This document shows, in pieces, positions 11,302 through 23,555 of a stretch of DNA of 64,000 nucleotides. This DNA comes from Owenia fusiformis (Eukaryota > Annelida > Polychaeta > Sabellida > Oweniidae), in the NCBI GenBank assembly GCA_903813345.2, contig CAIIXF020000003.1:12230931-12294930 (forward strand), in the 5' to 3' direction. The notes beneath the pieces were generated by a model, which made no database searches, was not told the origin of the DNA, and saw nothing but the letters and a program-made list of their open reading frames with translations. Within the stretch, counting starts at the first letter, position 1, and each line of letters starts with the position of its first letter. Both the position numbers and the translations under genes were made by a program.

Positions 11302-14300
11302 ATTAGTGTTAGGTATGTATTAATTCAAGTAAGTACATGATAACGATAACTACTATTAAATTAAATCAGCTAATTTACATTTTTTAATATATCAGGAACA
11401 AATTTTGCTTTCATATGACACCGATTTCACCAAAATCGAACTTAAAACAAGAAAGGTATCTCTATTCCAATGATTGTTTAGCACCAATGAATATTTTAAT
11501 ATTTAGACTGGTGTCAAATATAGTATAAAGTGAAACAAGTTTAAACATCTCATACTGACTGGATAATTAAAGGTAGAAATATATTGAAACATTGACAGCA
11601 GAATATATGTACAAATATTTCATTGTATTCAGATGGAACCTGTGTACCTTTCACAAGCAATATTTCCATGGCCCAAAGCCTGGAGGACATATAGGGGATT
11701 TATCAACTATATAAAATATATGAAAGTTACTGGACAAAGTGCCAACTGGGATATATGGAAAAAAATACACTGGACGAAATGCCTGGGATATATGGTATAA
11801 AATTGTGTGGTTCAGATTATACGGAACAATCTCAAAGCTATGGCTTCTTGGTCCTTATCGTCAAGTATCAAACATAGGCCAATCAGAAAGTGAGGAATAT
11901 GACAGTGATTAATAATCTCTCTAATACTTTATTCCACCTTTATTTATTAAAAACCCTAACGGTTTATAACGTATCATTACAATTAGGCAGTTTTTATTAT
12001 TTTTTTACTCCGAACAATTCGTTTTTTGACGGCTCTTAATTTTTCCCTGGCGTCACATTTGTTATTGTGAATGTAATTGAAAATGAAGTTCTAGTAATCG
12101 TTTTACTATTCAATATCCAATATCACAATTTCTAGACAGTGTCTGGTTATATTTAGTTTAGAACAAGATGACCCCAAGACATGTCATCAAGACTGCGGCA
12201 AAATAATAAAGCTTTAATCACTGCGACATTAAAGGTAGACTGTAAATCTTGTAAAATTGTAAAACTTGTAATTTCGGGTAATTTTAGGGACTATTCATTT
12301 GATTTCAGATATCAATGCCAGTCTCTGTAAAAGAGAAGATTTTAAAGGCCCTATATGAAATTTAAACTACTTTGGCTCATATTGTAGTCAGAATGTGATA
12401 TGTATGGCATTTTATTTGCTTCTTTATTCATTAAATTCAAATATATATGGAATATTTATATTCGCTAAATCAATTTTCCCTCCGGTAGAAACATTTATAT
12501 ATTTGTCAGTTTGTAACAGCAAATTAAGTTTTCAAAATAGCCAATGAATTAAATCACTTAATTAATACTATGTGCATTAAATCACTTATTTTATTTACTA
12601 AATTATATATTTATTTTGCAAAATGGCCACGCAGCTATTCTACATAGTTTTCAAATAATTGTTTTATTTGGTATGTATGGAATATTTATTGTACCAAATA
12701 AAGAAGCAGTTTAAACACCATAGATATGTGAACTTTTTTTAAGATAATGTGTTGTCCTCACATCAACAATGTAGTGATAGGTATAATATTATGCTACTCT
12801 GTGAGCTGGTAGGATGAGTTGGTGCCAGCATTCTAATACACAATCTTATTCATTATGTAATTTTAGGCAATTCATAAATCATAGGGCAGGCTTCTTTGAA
12901 AATCCTCTCATCTGATTTCAATCCAAACAGAACACAGCAGAAATGTTTTGGGATTACGATAAAGGGTCTGCCATATTTAACCCTTATCCTCCAAGGCCTG
13001 CTTTAAAACACCTTCAGCTACAACCCTCTGTATAGATTCGGAGACATTGAGTTTAACTGATTATTTTGTGATTCCATTCAGCACTACCATTTCCGGTTTG
13101 AAAAATAAATAACTGACCGATTTTCTTGCAACTAAAAGTGTTTATATGGTCACAATACTGATAATTTTTCAGAAAAATGGCAGTTCAGAAGAAACTAAAT
13201 CACATTTGGAACAGGCGAGGTATGACACACGGGGATGATAGGGAAGAACCTAGGTGAAATGTGTGTTTGAATTTGTCTTCTCAATCAATTTATAAATAAA
13301 TAAAAATTGAAAAGCAATTATTTCAACCTTAATTTTCAACTTTCAGAAAGGGGCAAAATTGCACTTAATCTCGCTTTAGCAATTTTTTTTATCTAAAGGG
13401 AGGTCAGCATCGGCAAATGTAGAAAATACTTATATGTGAAACTACACTTTTAAATAATAATTAATAAATAACAAATGATATAGAAGGAATATGAACTCAC
13501 ATTCTATAAAGTGATACACAAAGGTATGAACATAATTCTGTTCATAAATAGCAAACATAAGAACCATCAAATGCAGTAGGAGCTGGAAACTTGATGTAAC
13601 TAGGCTGGAATACAGAGATTAAAGGTCCTGCGATTGAAAGATTACTTTCTCCTCCAAATTGATGATTGTTCATAAGGTGGATTGGATAATAATATATGAC
13701 TTCATGCCAAGTATCAGTATGATTTCCTACCAATAATAACTATGTCGAAACGAGTATTTTCTCACTTATAAAAAGTGTTTTATAAGTGATGGCTCCATAT
13801 AAATGGATAGATCTGCGCAACAAGTGAAGACGTAGTACATACACTTTATATGTTATAATAAAGGATTTATATACACACTATAAGAGTGGTTGCGAAATCT
13901 CTCTAATATCAGACAAATACTGAAAGACTGAATGATTTCGATTTTTTTGATTTTATCTTTTTTTGTGAAAATTTTCATGAACTTTTTTTACCATATATTT
14001 CTATTGAACGTATCATGAGGTAAATATCGTTGCTCAAAGAAGTGTATCATGGGACCCCTAGAGATGGTGATTAGAAGAATTTGAAAATTTTCACCATAAT
14101 GTATTTTTAGAAATTCATTCTGACATTTTCTTCCATTTAAGGAAATTTTGTCTAGACTTCTTCCACGTCTCTTCATAAGGTACATGTATCATTATAAAGT
14201 GAAATAATTAAATGTCAAAATGAACTTTGAATCAAAATAACTCATAGTACTACAAATAATTCACAGTTCCATGCTCAAAGTATGAGCTTACATTACTGAT

Positions 14301-14411
14301 AATGGAGCATCTATTCAGAAGAAAAATTCCAGGGTGAAAAACACTGTACATAGTTGACGAAAACATCTTGAATTTCATTTTACAGGGTTTGATAGGGTTA
14401 CAATAAGTTGC
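11302..14411. other. RPRD1 intron 4, no gene seen
   Basis: Unclassified AT-rich intronic DNA. Short frames at 13542-13733 and 13988-14185 lack splice or family support. Confidence 0.45.
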
Positions 14412-14416
14412 ACTTT

Positions 14417-14956
14417 CACTGCTACCCACCTAGTTACACAGACGTATCGTCAGTGTATCATGGCTGAACTACTTCCGGGATTTGAATTTGGTACGATATT
14501 TTTATTTCTCGATTTACATCTACTTATAAGTCACGATGTGGATTATAATTTGGCTCGAAGTTATGGGAGATAGTCTAGTTTGAGAATGTGTCGATGGTTT
14601 TAGGTTTGGTATTTTAATGAAAGACGCATTTCACATATTTAGTCCCTCGCTTTTGTTACACTGACGATCGGCATTAATTCTGCCAATATTAGACTGATAT
14701 TGGTCGTTCGTCAGTGTAAAAAAGCGAGGGACTAAATACGTGAATTGTGTCTTCGTTAACATATAAAACCTAAAACCATCGACACATTCTCAAACTAGAC
14801 TATCTTCCTTAACTTCGAGCCAAATTATTATCCACGACGTGACTTAAAAGTAGGTGTAAATCGGGAAATAAAAAAATCTTACCGAAACCTAGTCCCGGAA
14901 GTAGTTCCGCCATGATACACTGACGATACGTCTGTGTAACTTGGTGGGTAGCAGTG
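14417..14956. mobile_element. Palindromic TIR element, CACTGC ends, 5-bp TSD
   Basis: A 540-bp near-complete palindrome. The left end starts CACTGCTACCCACC and the right end is its reverse complement. The arms (about 14417-14680 and 14690-14956) share blocks such as CAGACGTATCGTCAGTGTAT, AAACCATCGACACATTCTCA and AGTCCCTCGCTTTT. It is flanked by a perfect 5-bp duplication ACTTT (14412-14416 and 14957-14961). It has no coding capacity, so it is non-autonomous. A CAC terminus with a 5-bp duplication fits the Transib/RAG-like group, but assignment without a transposase is inference. Confidence 0.9.
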
Positions 14957-14961
14957 ACTTT

Positions 14962-15298
14962 TAACTATTACTTAAATAATTTCATAATCAGCCTTTTGGA
15001 AAAATTGAGAAGCACTCTGATTTCTAATGAAAGTTGGGGCCAATATATACAAAAATGGATGATAAACCATCCCTTCAGATCCATAAACTCCTAAAAAGTC
15101 ATCCATTTCAAGAAAATTATCTTAAAAGTGATATGGATTTTTATGGGTTTAAACACAGGTACCTTGAAAGAAGAAGTCAAGGCAATTTGGAAACAAATTT
15201 AATTTGGTGAATTGCAAAAATTCATGTCTTTGCAAATTTTTCAGAAATCCCTGTAAAAGTCCAGATGTCGAGTCGCAAACAAGAGATAGTTCTACAGT
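14962..15298. other. RPRD1 intron 4, between two related elements
   Basis: Non-coding. Frames at 15149-15361 (minus) and 15204-15431 (plus) partly overlap the next element and are not genes. Confidence 0.5.
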
Positions 15299-15444
15299 CA
15301 CTGCTACCCACCTAGTTACTAGACTATCTTCCTTAACTTCGAGCCAAATTATTATCGACAACAGACTTATAAGTAGGTGTAAATCGGGGAATAAAAAAAT
15401 CTTACCGAAACCTAGTCCCGGAAGTAGTTAGGTGGGTAGCAGTG
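15299..15444. mobile_element. Internally deleted copy of the CACTGC element
   Basis: 146 bp. Starts CACTGCTACCCACCTAGTTA, ends GGTGGGTAGCAGTG. The interior matches only one arm of the 540-bp element (about 14803-14907), so it is a deletion derivative. It is flanked by its own perfect 5-bp duplication, ACAGT (15294-15298 and 15445-15449), different from the first copy, which shows an independent transposition. Confidence 0.9.
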
Positions 15445-15665
15445 ACAGTGAAGAATTATTTCAGTTCAAAACATGAATTTCATTAACACAGGTTATACTG
15501 TAACAACTGAAAAAAAGAATAAATTCAACAATGCGCTCACAAAAAGATAGTAGAGGGAAAATTGTACAATTTCTGCTAGAAAAAAGAAATTATAAAAAAA
15601 TTGGCAGAAATTGTGCAATCCCTCCTTTCAATTTCTCCATTTATTGATGTGAACTACGTACATAC

Positions 15666-15743
15666 CTTTTTTCTCAGTTTTGCCTTTGTCATTACTGCGA
15701 TCTTTAACCTTCCTTGCACCCCTACCACCACGTTTGGTTTTAC
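15666..15743 (-). CDS. RPRD1: RPRD1 exon 4: RGG/Lys-rich linker
   Basis: A 78-nt exon encoding about 26 residues: SKTKRGGRGARKVKDRSNDK then GKTEKK. It is very basic, with a small RGG-like stretch, and lies just after the CID domain. The acceptor is TTTTTAAG (entry phase 1) and the donor is GTATGT. The reading phase joins exons 3 and 5 exactly. This linker is less conserved in the family, so the call rests on phase, splice sites and order rather than residue matches. Confidence 0.8.
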
Positions 15744-15904
15744 CTTAAAAACAAACAAACAGCCATCCATCACCAAAAAATAAATAAATAATATCACACA
15801 GTCAGAAAAAAGCTTCCACCAGCTTAAAGGATTTTAAGAATTATCAAATGAAAATAAAGAAATAGTACTGTACGGTGGGTACTGGGGTCACGTGGTGTTT
15901 TGAT

Positions 15905-16110
15905 ACAAAGAAATACCCAGAATGTCCCAAGACTAAGCATTTGTAGACTTTTATTCTAAGAAACATCCCTGAAAGTTTCAGATTGATTTATGAAATCCTT
16001 TGGCTCAAAACATGTACAGAAGACTTTATAGACAAGATTTTAGGATAAAAATCCAAATTGGCCACCTAGACTTTATAAAGCTTAATTTCCCTTAACAAAA
16101 AGTGGAAGCC
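15905..16110 (+). repeat. Single diverged copy of the 162-bp unit
   Basis: This contains, in order, ACCCAGAATG, GAAACATCCCTGAAA.TTTCAGA, TTTGGCT, AAGATTTTAGGA and AAATCCAAA.TGGCCACCT, the landmarks of the satellite at 32456-33940. It is older and more diverged. A GACGGACAGACGG tract at about 16645-16660 follows, as is common downstream of this dispersed family. Confidence 0.75.
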
Positions 16111-17489
16111 ATTTGAAAATAGGCATGCTTTTGAACCAGGAGGCATAGGGCGCTTTTTTGTACATGTATTGGTTATTAGAAAAGTAACCTAAAACTAGAA
16201 TTATATTGAGAGGTTTGTCTTGAAACCTGTTAGAGACATGAGTTTTAACAATGTAGGTCACCTGGAATTATTTATAAACAGTTAATGCTCACAAAGTGAA
16301 TTTCACTTGACAAAAAGGTGGCCATTATGAATATAGTCGGCTTTTTGAACTAGGAGTGAATTGCAATTAAGTTTTAATATATTTGACACTTCTGGAGTCA
16401 GTTTCTGAACCTTGCTCTATCTTTAATCTAAGTTGCCATGGAAAAGTTCAAAAACCGACTCCTGATACATATAGCCTCGTCCATATTTTCTGGAATTTCG
16501 TGACTCACTCACTGAGAAGCCAAACCAAAAAATGCAAGAATAAATGCATGACAATGAACACATATTTCACTGGACTATAAACTTGAGCAGTTGAGGGTAA
16601 TCGCGTCAAGTTTCATGTTTCCCTCCCTGAATCAGCCCCTGCAGACTGACGGACAGACGGACAAGTGAGAGATTGCAAAAGCTCAACATGTGAGCTTTTA
16701 AAAAGGAGATGCAGAGAGAAATAAATAACAAAATGAGAAAAACACCAATTCCGCAGAATAACAAATCAATAACTGTAATATGAACATGATTCCTAATTAA
16801 TTAAAGATTTCCATTTTGGAATAAACAAGGTTAAAAAGATCAAATATTTGTGGTCCAGTAATAAATACGCTTGATTGGATAAGAATGAAGCCAACTTAGA
16901 GATCTCAAAAAACGTGACTAGTCAGTTTTTTTCTTTAAAGTGTCTGAAAGAATATATGCACATGGGTCCAGCCATTGATGGCGACAAGGGCACTTTCTGG
17001 GACAGGTTATTTACTTAATGTAAACACGCTTACTTGTTTCAGATGTTTAACTAATGACAAGCACTTGGTATAGTGACATGACTCTGTCTGAAATATACCT
17101 TGACATTTAAGGTTAGCATTTAAGACGCAGAATCATGCCCAGATCTTAGCTACAACTATAATTATTATTTCAAATTTAGAATTAAATACAAAACACATTA
17201 AGAAACAGAAAAATTTAAAAGAGTAACCATTCATTATCAAAACAACCACAAATATCCCAACCAATAAATAAACTAGATGACAGCAACACCACTGCCAAGT
17301 GCAAATGCCATAGAACAACCATAAATGGCTGCCAAAGTGTCATTAGACAGTTTTATATGCTTCTTCTAGTTATTAACAAAATCGCCAGTAAAAGCAAACA
17401 AAAAACATAGTATAACACCTATAACAAGGCATTAACAATTTAATGACAAAATGTCACCACTATGTTGCTCACAATATTATGAGTTCAAT
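16111..17489. other. RPRD1 intron 3, no gene seen
   Basis: Unclassified. Contains the GACGGACAGACGG tail of the preceding repeat family and AT-rich DNA. Confidence 0.4.
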
Positions 17490-18725
17490 CTTAAGTCAGA
17501 TTTGAACTTCTGAGAACTTCCGAGAAGCGTCAAAGGACTGATCTCAAAAAATGTGTTGATGAAATGCTCAATGATACGCCGGTCGAGGACCTAACTGATT
17601 TTAACAGTTATATTTGGATTTAAGTGTTAACAATTTTGCATTAATAAATTCAGAGTGACATATTTTATCACTTTACATTTAATTTCATTTTATGTCTCTA
17701 TTGATAAAGGAAAGAGTCATCAGGGTAACTAATGTCTACATTCTGCATAGGGGTATCCAATGGGGTTCCACTGGGGGACGGGGCTTCTTGCTGACCATAA
17801 CGAACTCAGTCAAGGTGGTGATGCGGAAGGTCATGTAAACCTACAGTTGTTTCCCCTAGAGCAAGCCCCTTAGAGGTGTTGGTTGAGAAGAAGTTGGTTG
17901 AAAAATCACTATCAGACTCCAACTGAAGGTCAAAGGAATATCCTTGATCCTCATTCTGGGTAGGAGTAGTCTGAACACTATCTCCTTTTTGATCAATGAG
18001 GTACTGGGCTTGGCTATTAGCAGGTAACAGGTCTCACCATAAGTTGAGTGATTAAGCTCACAGTAACGGGGGTGGTACACCCTCTAGAATCCAGAGTGAC
18101 GGTTCTTTATAACAAATAAAATTCTAACCACCAGCATCATTGGAATCTGGAGAACTTGGCCAGCCATCAGTCTTGTATTTGCGATGGTTCTAATGAATGC
18201 GGGTGTTCCTAGGGTCAAGAACTTGGGTCCACCAACGGCTTCAAAAACATGGCAAAGGGAGAAGAATGGTTAAGTATGAGTCTACTGTCAATTCGTTCTC
18301 TGGCAATAGACATGTGATCTTGATGGCTACCTTCAAACCAGACATGGCCAAGTTATCTGCTGATCATTGGAAAGTATATGAAGTTAATAGCAAGAAGTTG
18401 GACTTAGTGGTTTGCGGTGATTGAAAAGTTTATTAAGTTTTATGATAACCATAAACAAGTGGGCAATCACTGTAATGTTTGCATGCCTGGTACACTTTGG
18501 GAACTGCACTTAACCTCGATACAGGTGACCTCTTTTACCTTGAGAAGGACATTGAAGTTCAAATCTCAAATCTAAAGTCAGATATGAACTTTTGAGAAAG
18601 TGTAAATGATTTAGAAACAAAAATTGGTCAATTTGAAGCATGTTGAAAAAAGACCTTTTTCGCATTTTTGGCCTTGAGAAGGTAATTGAAAGTCAAATCT
18701 AAAGTCAGATTTGAACTTCTGAAAG
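17490..18725. pseudogene. Degraded coding remnant(s), unidentified
   Basis: Several stretches look coding but are broken by stops and frameshifts. On the minus strand about 17705-18030 reads ANSQAQYLIDQKGDSVQTT, then a Ser/Asp-rich part (LQLESDSDFSTNFF), one stop, then SPSGTPLDTPMQNVD. On the plus strand about 17500-17640 reads KKCVDEMLNDTPVEDLTDF, and about 18505-18640 reads LDTGDLFYLEKDIEVQISNL, which is coiled-coil-like. The phrase AAAGTCAGAT.TGAACTT occurs three times (about 17493, 18577 and 18704). I cannot name a family. It could be a decayed retrogene or transposon ORF. Confidence 0.35.
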
Positions 18726-21392
18726 ATGATTTTAAAAAGTCAGTCTAAATTGTATTGTATTTTGTTTACCACAAATGAAGGTGAGCAATACCTCTTGGGT
18801 ATATCCCATATATATACGGTCCTAATTAATGCATAATCATGATAGGCAGATCCAGGAACCCCTCCTTGAAAGAGACCTGTGTTCTTTTATGTGCACTCGT
18901 ACATACAGTAGGCATAACAAGTACACACCAAAGTCTTTTGTGGTGGTGACATAAAAATGGCTGCCTATTAGCCAAATTGTCATTTTATACAGCTTTGTAG
19001 TGCATGTATTCACATATAATATTTCAATAAAATCGCTCTTAAACTGGCCACAGTTTTCCAAATACCGTCCTACCAGCCAAAGTGTCATGAGTTTAAAATC
19101 ACTCTGCTACTTTTCAAGTTACAGCAAAAATCATATATGATAAACAGCCATCATTTTACAAGATTTTACAAACAGCCATCATTTTACAAGATGGTCACCA
19201 TGTATTTTAAAGAAAATGAGATTTTCAAATCAAAATCTTATATAATTTTCTGCATTTAAAACTTACCAATATCATTATTATGTTGTTCCTAAAATACCGC
19301 CATATTAGACAGCTTTCAAGCAGAACTTGTAGTGTTGTACCCACATGATTGCATGGGGCATATACATGTACATATAAAATATAAATGATATAAGGCCAAG
19401 GGTATATTGAGTTAAACCCCGATGGACATACAGTCGGATGGAGCCATTCTCTATATCCACTGAATTTTGTTTGATTGAATATCATAATGAACCAAATAAA
19501 ATAAACAAACCCTCTATAAAAGCATTGTGAAAGTTGAATGGGAGAATTGATGGAAGAATGGTTGACAAGACAAACTGATGAGTTGGTGATATTATATATT
19601 ATTACAACATGTCACAACTCATCACTGGGAAATAAAATGAGCCTCTATCCTTAATGACAGCTGTTAAATTGGAAGCAAGTAACAGTGGAAAAAGTGGGAA
19701 AATGCCTGTTGTTGTTATTGCCAAAATCAATTGATGTGTTCCAAGATTTCTAATATCAAGTTATAAATTCCAATTATTTTACCTGATGGTTTTTATCACT
19801 GTGCCTTTGTCAGAAATTCTATTGATACCACTGCTATTGTGTACCTTGGCACCCCATGCAAAATACCAAAACTTAATGCCTACAACCATACCGATTTCTC
19901 GAGCTGTGCTTTGATGTACATTTGCATCCCTTGTATAAGAAGCATGGCAATAAATACTTTCTGCAATATCAATTTAACAATTTACACTTCGCTCAATATT
20001 TTAATACGGAACAAAGTAATTTTCACATTGTACACCTGCGTCAAGCTTGATCTTAAAATAGAGATAATGGAATACTGACACATTCATAACTGTCGATGCA
20101 ATAAGGCCAGCACAAATGAAATGCCTGTTTAAAGATGCATAGTAGAGTACTTATTACAAATCCTCTCATATTTCCTGCCATTTTCTTGGATATCTATTTT
20201 ATTGTGATCATTTCTTAAGAGCACAATCCATACAATGAATGGAAAATATCCTGACATGTAACATGTATGTACAGGAACCTAATTACCACACTTGCAAGAC
20301 AATATCCCTAATACATGTAATACAATATATTGCATTCCACAATAACAGGCCAAGTCTTACATGTGTGTGGACATTGAACAAGATACAAAACAATGATGGC
20401 ATTATCAGGTGTCATCTGAAACAGTTTTTCTACTGATAACAAGAATTGCACCAGGCCGGGACACACCGATGACCACAAAACATTGTGTTAACTGATCGTT
20501 TGTAATCTATATCGACATTAACATATGCATATAATAGCAATTTGATTGAAAATAAAACTAGTTGTAATAAAATAAAATGAGTACCCAGCTCATCTTTCCA
20601 CATAAAAGTACATTGTGCACATAATGGAATTATTTTAATCTGTAGATGATACTTCCTAATTACTCATAATTGTTGTGTTGCATACGCCGTTGTTTTCTCG
20701 GCAGTTAGTCTCTAAAATTCTCTTTGAGCTATCTCATGTGCTTAAATTCTCATTCGTTGTGCAGTTTCACCTGGGAGTTTCACCTAAGTCGTTGCACCTT
20801 TCATTTCAATATAAACTATTTGTGACAAAAATTTAATTTGATCTTCCTAAAGGATTGGTATTGATATGGTGAATTTTTTTAACACACTTTTCTCTTAAAC
20901 CAGTCATCAAAAAATTCTGAGAATTTTACACATCGTCAATTTAATGGTCATCTTTTGAATGGTACCAATATAATTTGAAGCAAATATATATACTTTTCTC
21001 TGTATTGTTTTAGAAAACACATCAGTTCTTGGCATCATGTTTGGAATGAAATGAAACATCTATCCGAACCTAATTGGAACAAAATGACATAAACACAACG
21101 TGTCAAATCAAAGTGTCTTTATACTCATTGTACAGTTAATTATGTTTATCATTTCAAATTCAGATTCCGTTGTCATTGACGATTTCGAAGACGCTATATT
21201 GTGGCGATTCATGACCCTATTTGATCGGAATTGGGATTTCATAGTATGATATATCATCATAAGAGCTTAACACATTCAAAGAATTAGCGATGATAAAATC
21301 CCATGAAATGAGGACTAAGTGATTAAAGAGTTGAAGCGACGGTTGTGTCTGCCATTTGTGACAACGGTATCTGACTTTACTGTTGTCCAGCT
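18726..21392. other. RPRD1 intron 3, no gene seen
   Basis: AT-rich with short open frames lacking support. A fragment 'ggcagatccaggaacccctcc' near 18842 resembles the end of the MITEs at 32170-32402 and 55967-56097. Confidence 0.4.
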
Positions 21393-21615
21393 ATTACGGT
21401 GTGAAAGTAAAAGTAGATTTTTTCTTCCATAAAATTTCTTTTAGTTTTATTAAACATCGTTGTCATGATGCTATGCCACAATACATTCAAGATGGTGGTG
21501 AGGGTTGGAAGGTCAATAAAGTGGACAAGTCGCATCATCAGTACTTCTACCTCCTCAGGCTATTCCAGTGTGAAAGTAAAAGTAGATTTTTTCTTTGATA
21601 AAATTACTTTTATTG
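21393..21615 (+). repeat. Short direct duplication, about 50 bp
   Basis: GTGTGAAAGTAAAAGTAGAT followed by TTTTTCTT and a TAAAATT.CTTTTA context occurs at about 21400-21447 and again at about 21569-21615, some 168 bp apart. Overlapping frames are non-coding. Confidence 0.75.
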
Positions 21616-23261
21616 TATCATCAATTAAGCTCATATCCTGTGCCCACTTTATAATTAAGTTGGAAATAAACTATTAATACAATAAATAAAAATAATGAAT
21701 CTTTTGAGACTGCAGTCTAGCTATAAAAAGACATTAAAATAAAAGTACACTACGCATGTAGATAAAAATAGATAGCATAGAAGAATTTATAGGCAGTTTG
21801 ACATTAGCAATCATTTAGAGACACAAGTTGGTGTTGACCTCCAAGATCAGATTACACACACAGAATGACATAAAACTGAGAGCAATGTATAAAAATAAGA
21901 ACTAGGAAAGGTAATTTTAACACCAAATATAGAGGTCACAACTGTAATACATGGAATTTAACATGCAAATGGTCACCACCTGTCATTTGTCACAGACGCT
22001 GAACTCCGAATGCAGAATGCCGAACTCTGGCATATACCAACCACAAAAAAACATCCACATAAAAGTTTGAAGACTGTAACATTATATGTTACCACTTTTG
22101 GTGGAGATAATAAAAAGTCATTACTGGTAATCGACACTCCGATAATTACACATATCATTACCAGCTTACCATATTTGTTACTAATACATTTCTATTTCTG
22201 TTTGACATTCACATTTCCTATGGAGTGATTAATATTAGAAAATCATCAATATTCTTTTTTTCTGAATATCTAGTCTTATTCACTTTTCAACAAAGTCAAG
22301 AAAATCGATAATTTCCACTGCACTGATTGGCTATATGCAAATGATTGAAATCGATGACGTCAATGATAGAAAGTTTTGGCGAATTAGTATAGCCAGTATA
22401 TGAATATTTTGAATTAACTTGATAAAAATGACTATATTTGCCCAATGCAGTAAATATTTTTAAATCAAATATGAAATGTGGATGGGGCACTTTCATCCCA
22501 AATCTTAAATAATTTAATTTAATCAATTTTCCTTACAGAACTCATGTTTATTAATTATAATTCTCAGATCAGCCTCACACATCTCATGCAATTGTAAACA
22601 AAAAAAATTAAAAGGTGAAGTTACACAAGCAACTTGATTAAAATATCTGATCGTGGTCCTATTAAAATGGCTCTTACGTCGGAGTATAAAATCCCATCAC
22701 AAATTCACCATAACTGCCATTCGCACAAATCATGCAATTCAATTGAACTGGAACACAAAAACATGTATTTCCGATATTTCGTTATTCAGGATCCCATCGA
22801 CCCTACAGTTCACATAAGCAAAATATTTTTAAAAGCATAAATATATCATATGGCAACTAAATCGAGTTTAATATGCCAAGGCAAAATTCTCCATCCCAAG
22901 AAGCTGTTGAAGTTTGTGAAACACAAATTTCTGTGGGGACAGTTAAACCATTACTGTATTATTTTCCAAGTGAAATATGTTCATTCCAGCTGATGTAGTG
23001 TTACCTTTTAGTGTTTATAAGCCACGATCAGCAGTGTTTTTATATACTCTCTTTCTGAAATCTTCTCAGTAGTCACTTTTTTGTAAAATAAATGGCATTG
23101 TGGTGGCGCTGGGTCTCTTCGTATTTCAGGGAATAAAGAACGGGCATGTAGCCTAACAGAACGGTAAAGTGATTTGTATATAAAAAATATTTACTTACTA
23201 AATCTCTACCTTCACAAATGGTTGCACAAATAAATACGCTACAAACATTGAATTCTGTTTC
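21616..23261. other. RPRD1 intron 3, no gene seen
   Basis: Unclassified AT-rich DNA with several short frames lacking splice context. Confidence 0.4.
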
Positions 23262-23309
23262 ACCTGTATATATTTCTGAGGGTGTATTCCCTCAGAAATA
23301 TATACAGGT
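23262..23309. repeat. Perfect 21-bp-arm hairpin
   Basis: Arms 23262-23282 (ACCTGTATATATTTCTGAGG G) and 23289-23309 are exact reverse complements around a 6-nt loop. It is non-coding and intronic. Confidence 0.95.
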
Positions 23310-23338
23310 AATATAAAATATGGTCTTTACTAATATTA

Positions 23339-23555
23339 CCGTATTCGCCGTAAAAAGCGCCCTGGGCACTTTTGAAATTGAAATTCTCATTTTAACCCAT
23401 CACAAAGTGCGCCCATGTATGAAAGAAGTAAAAATCCCTGGGAATTTCATGTATGGAAATTTTTCTGGACAAAAATGACTTATTTGCAACACCAAAACGA
23501 AAGTAACAACATATTTTTACAATAATGATATGTATCGTTATTTAAGAGAATACGG
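23339..23555. mobile_element. Small TA-flanked MITE, CCGTATTC ends
   Basis: 217 bp bounded by CCGTATTC and GAATACGG with TA on each side (23337-23338 and 23556-23557). TIRs are only 8 bp, so this call is tentative. No coding. Confidence 0.5.
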
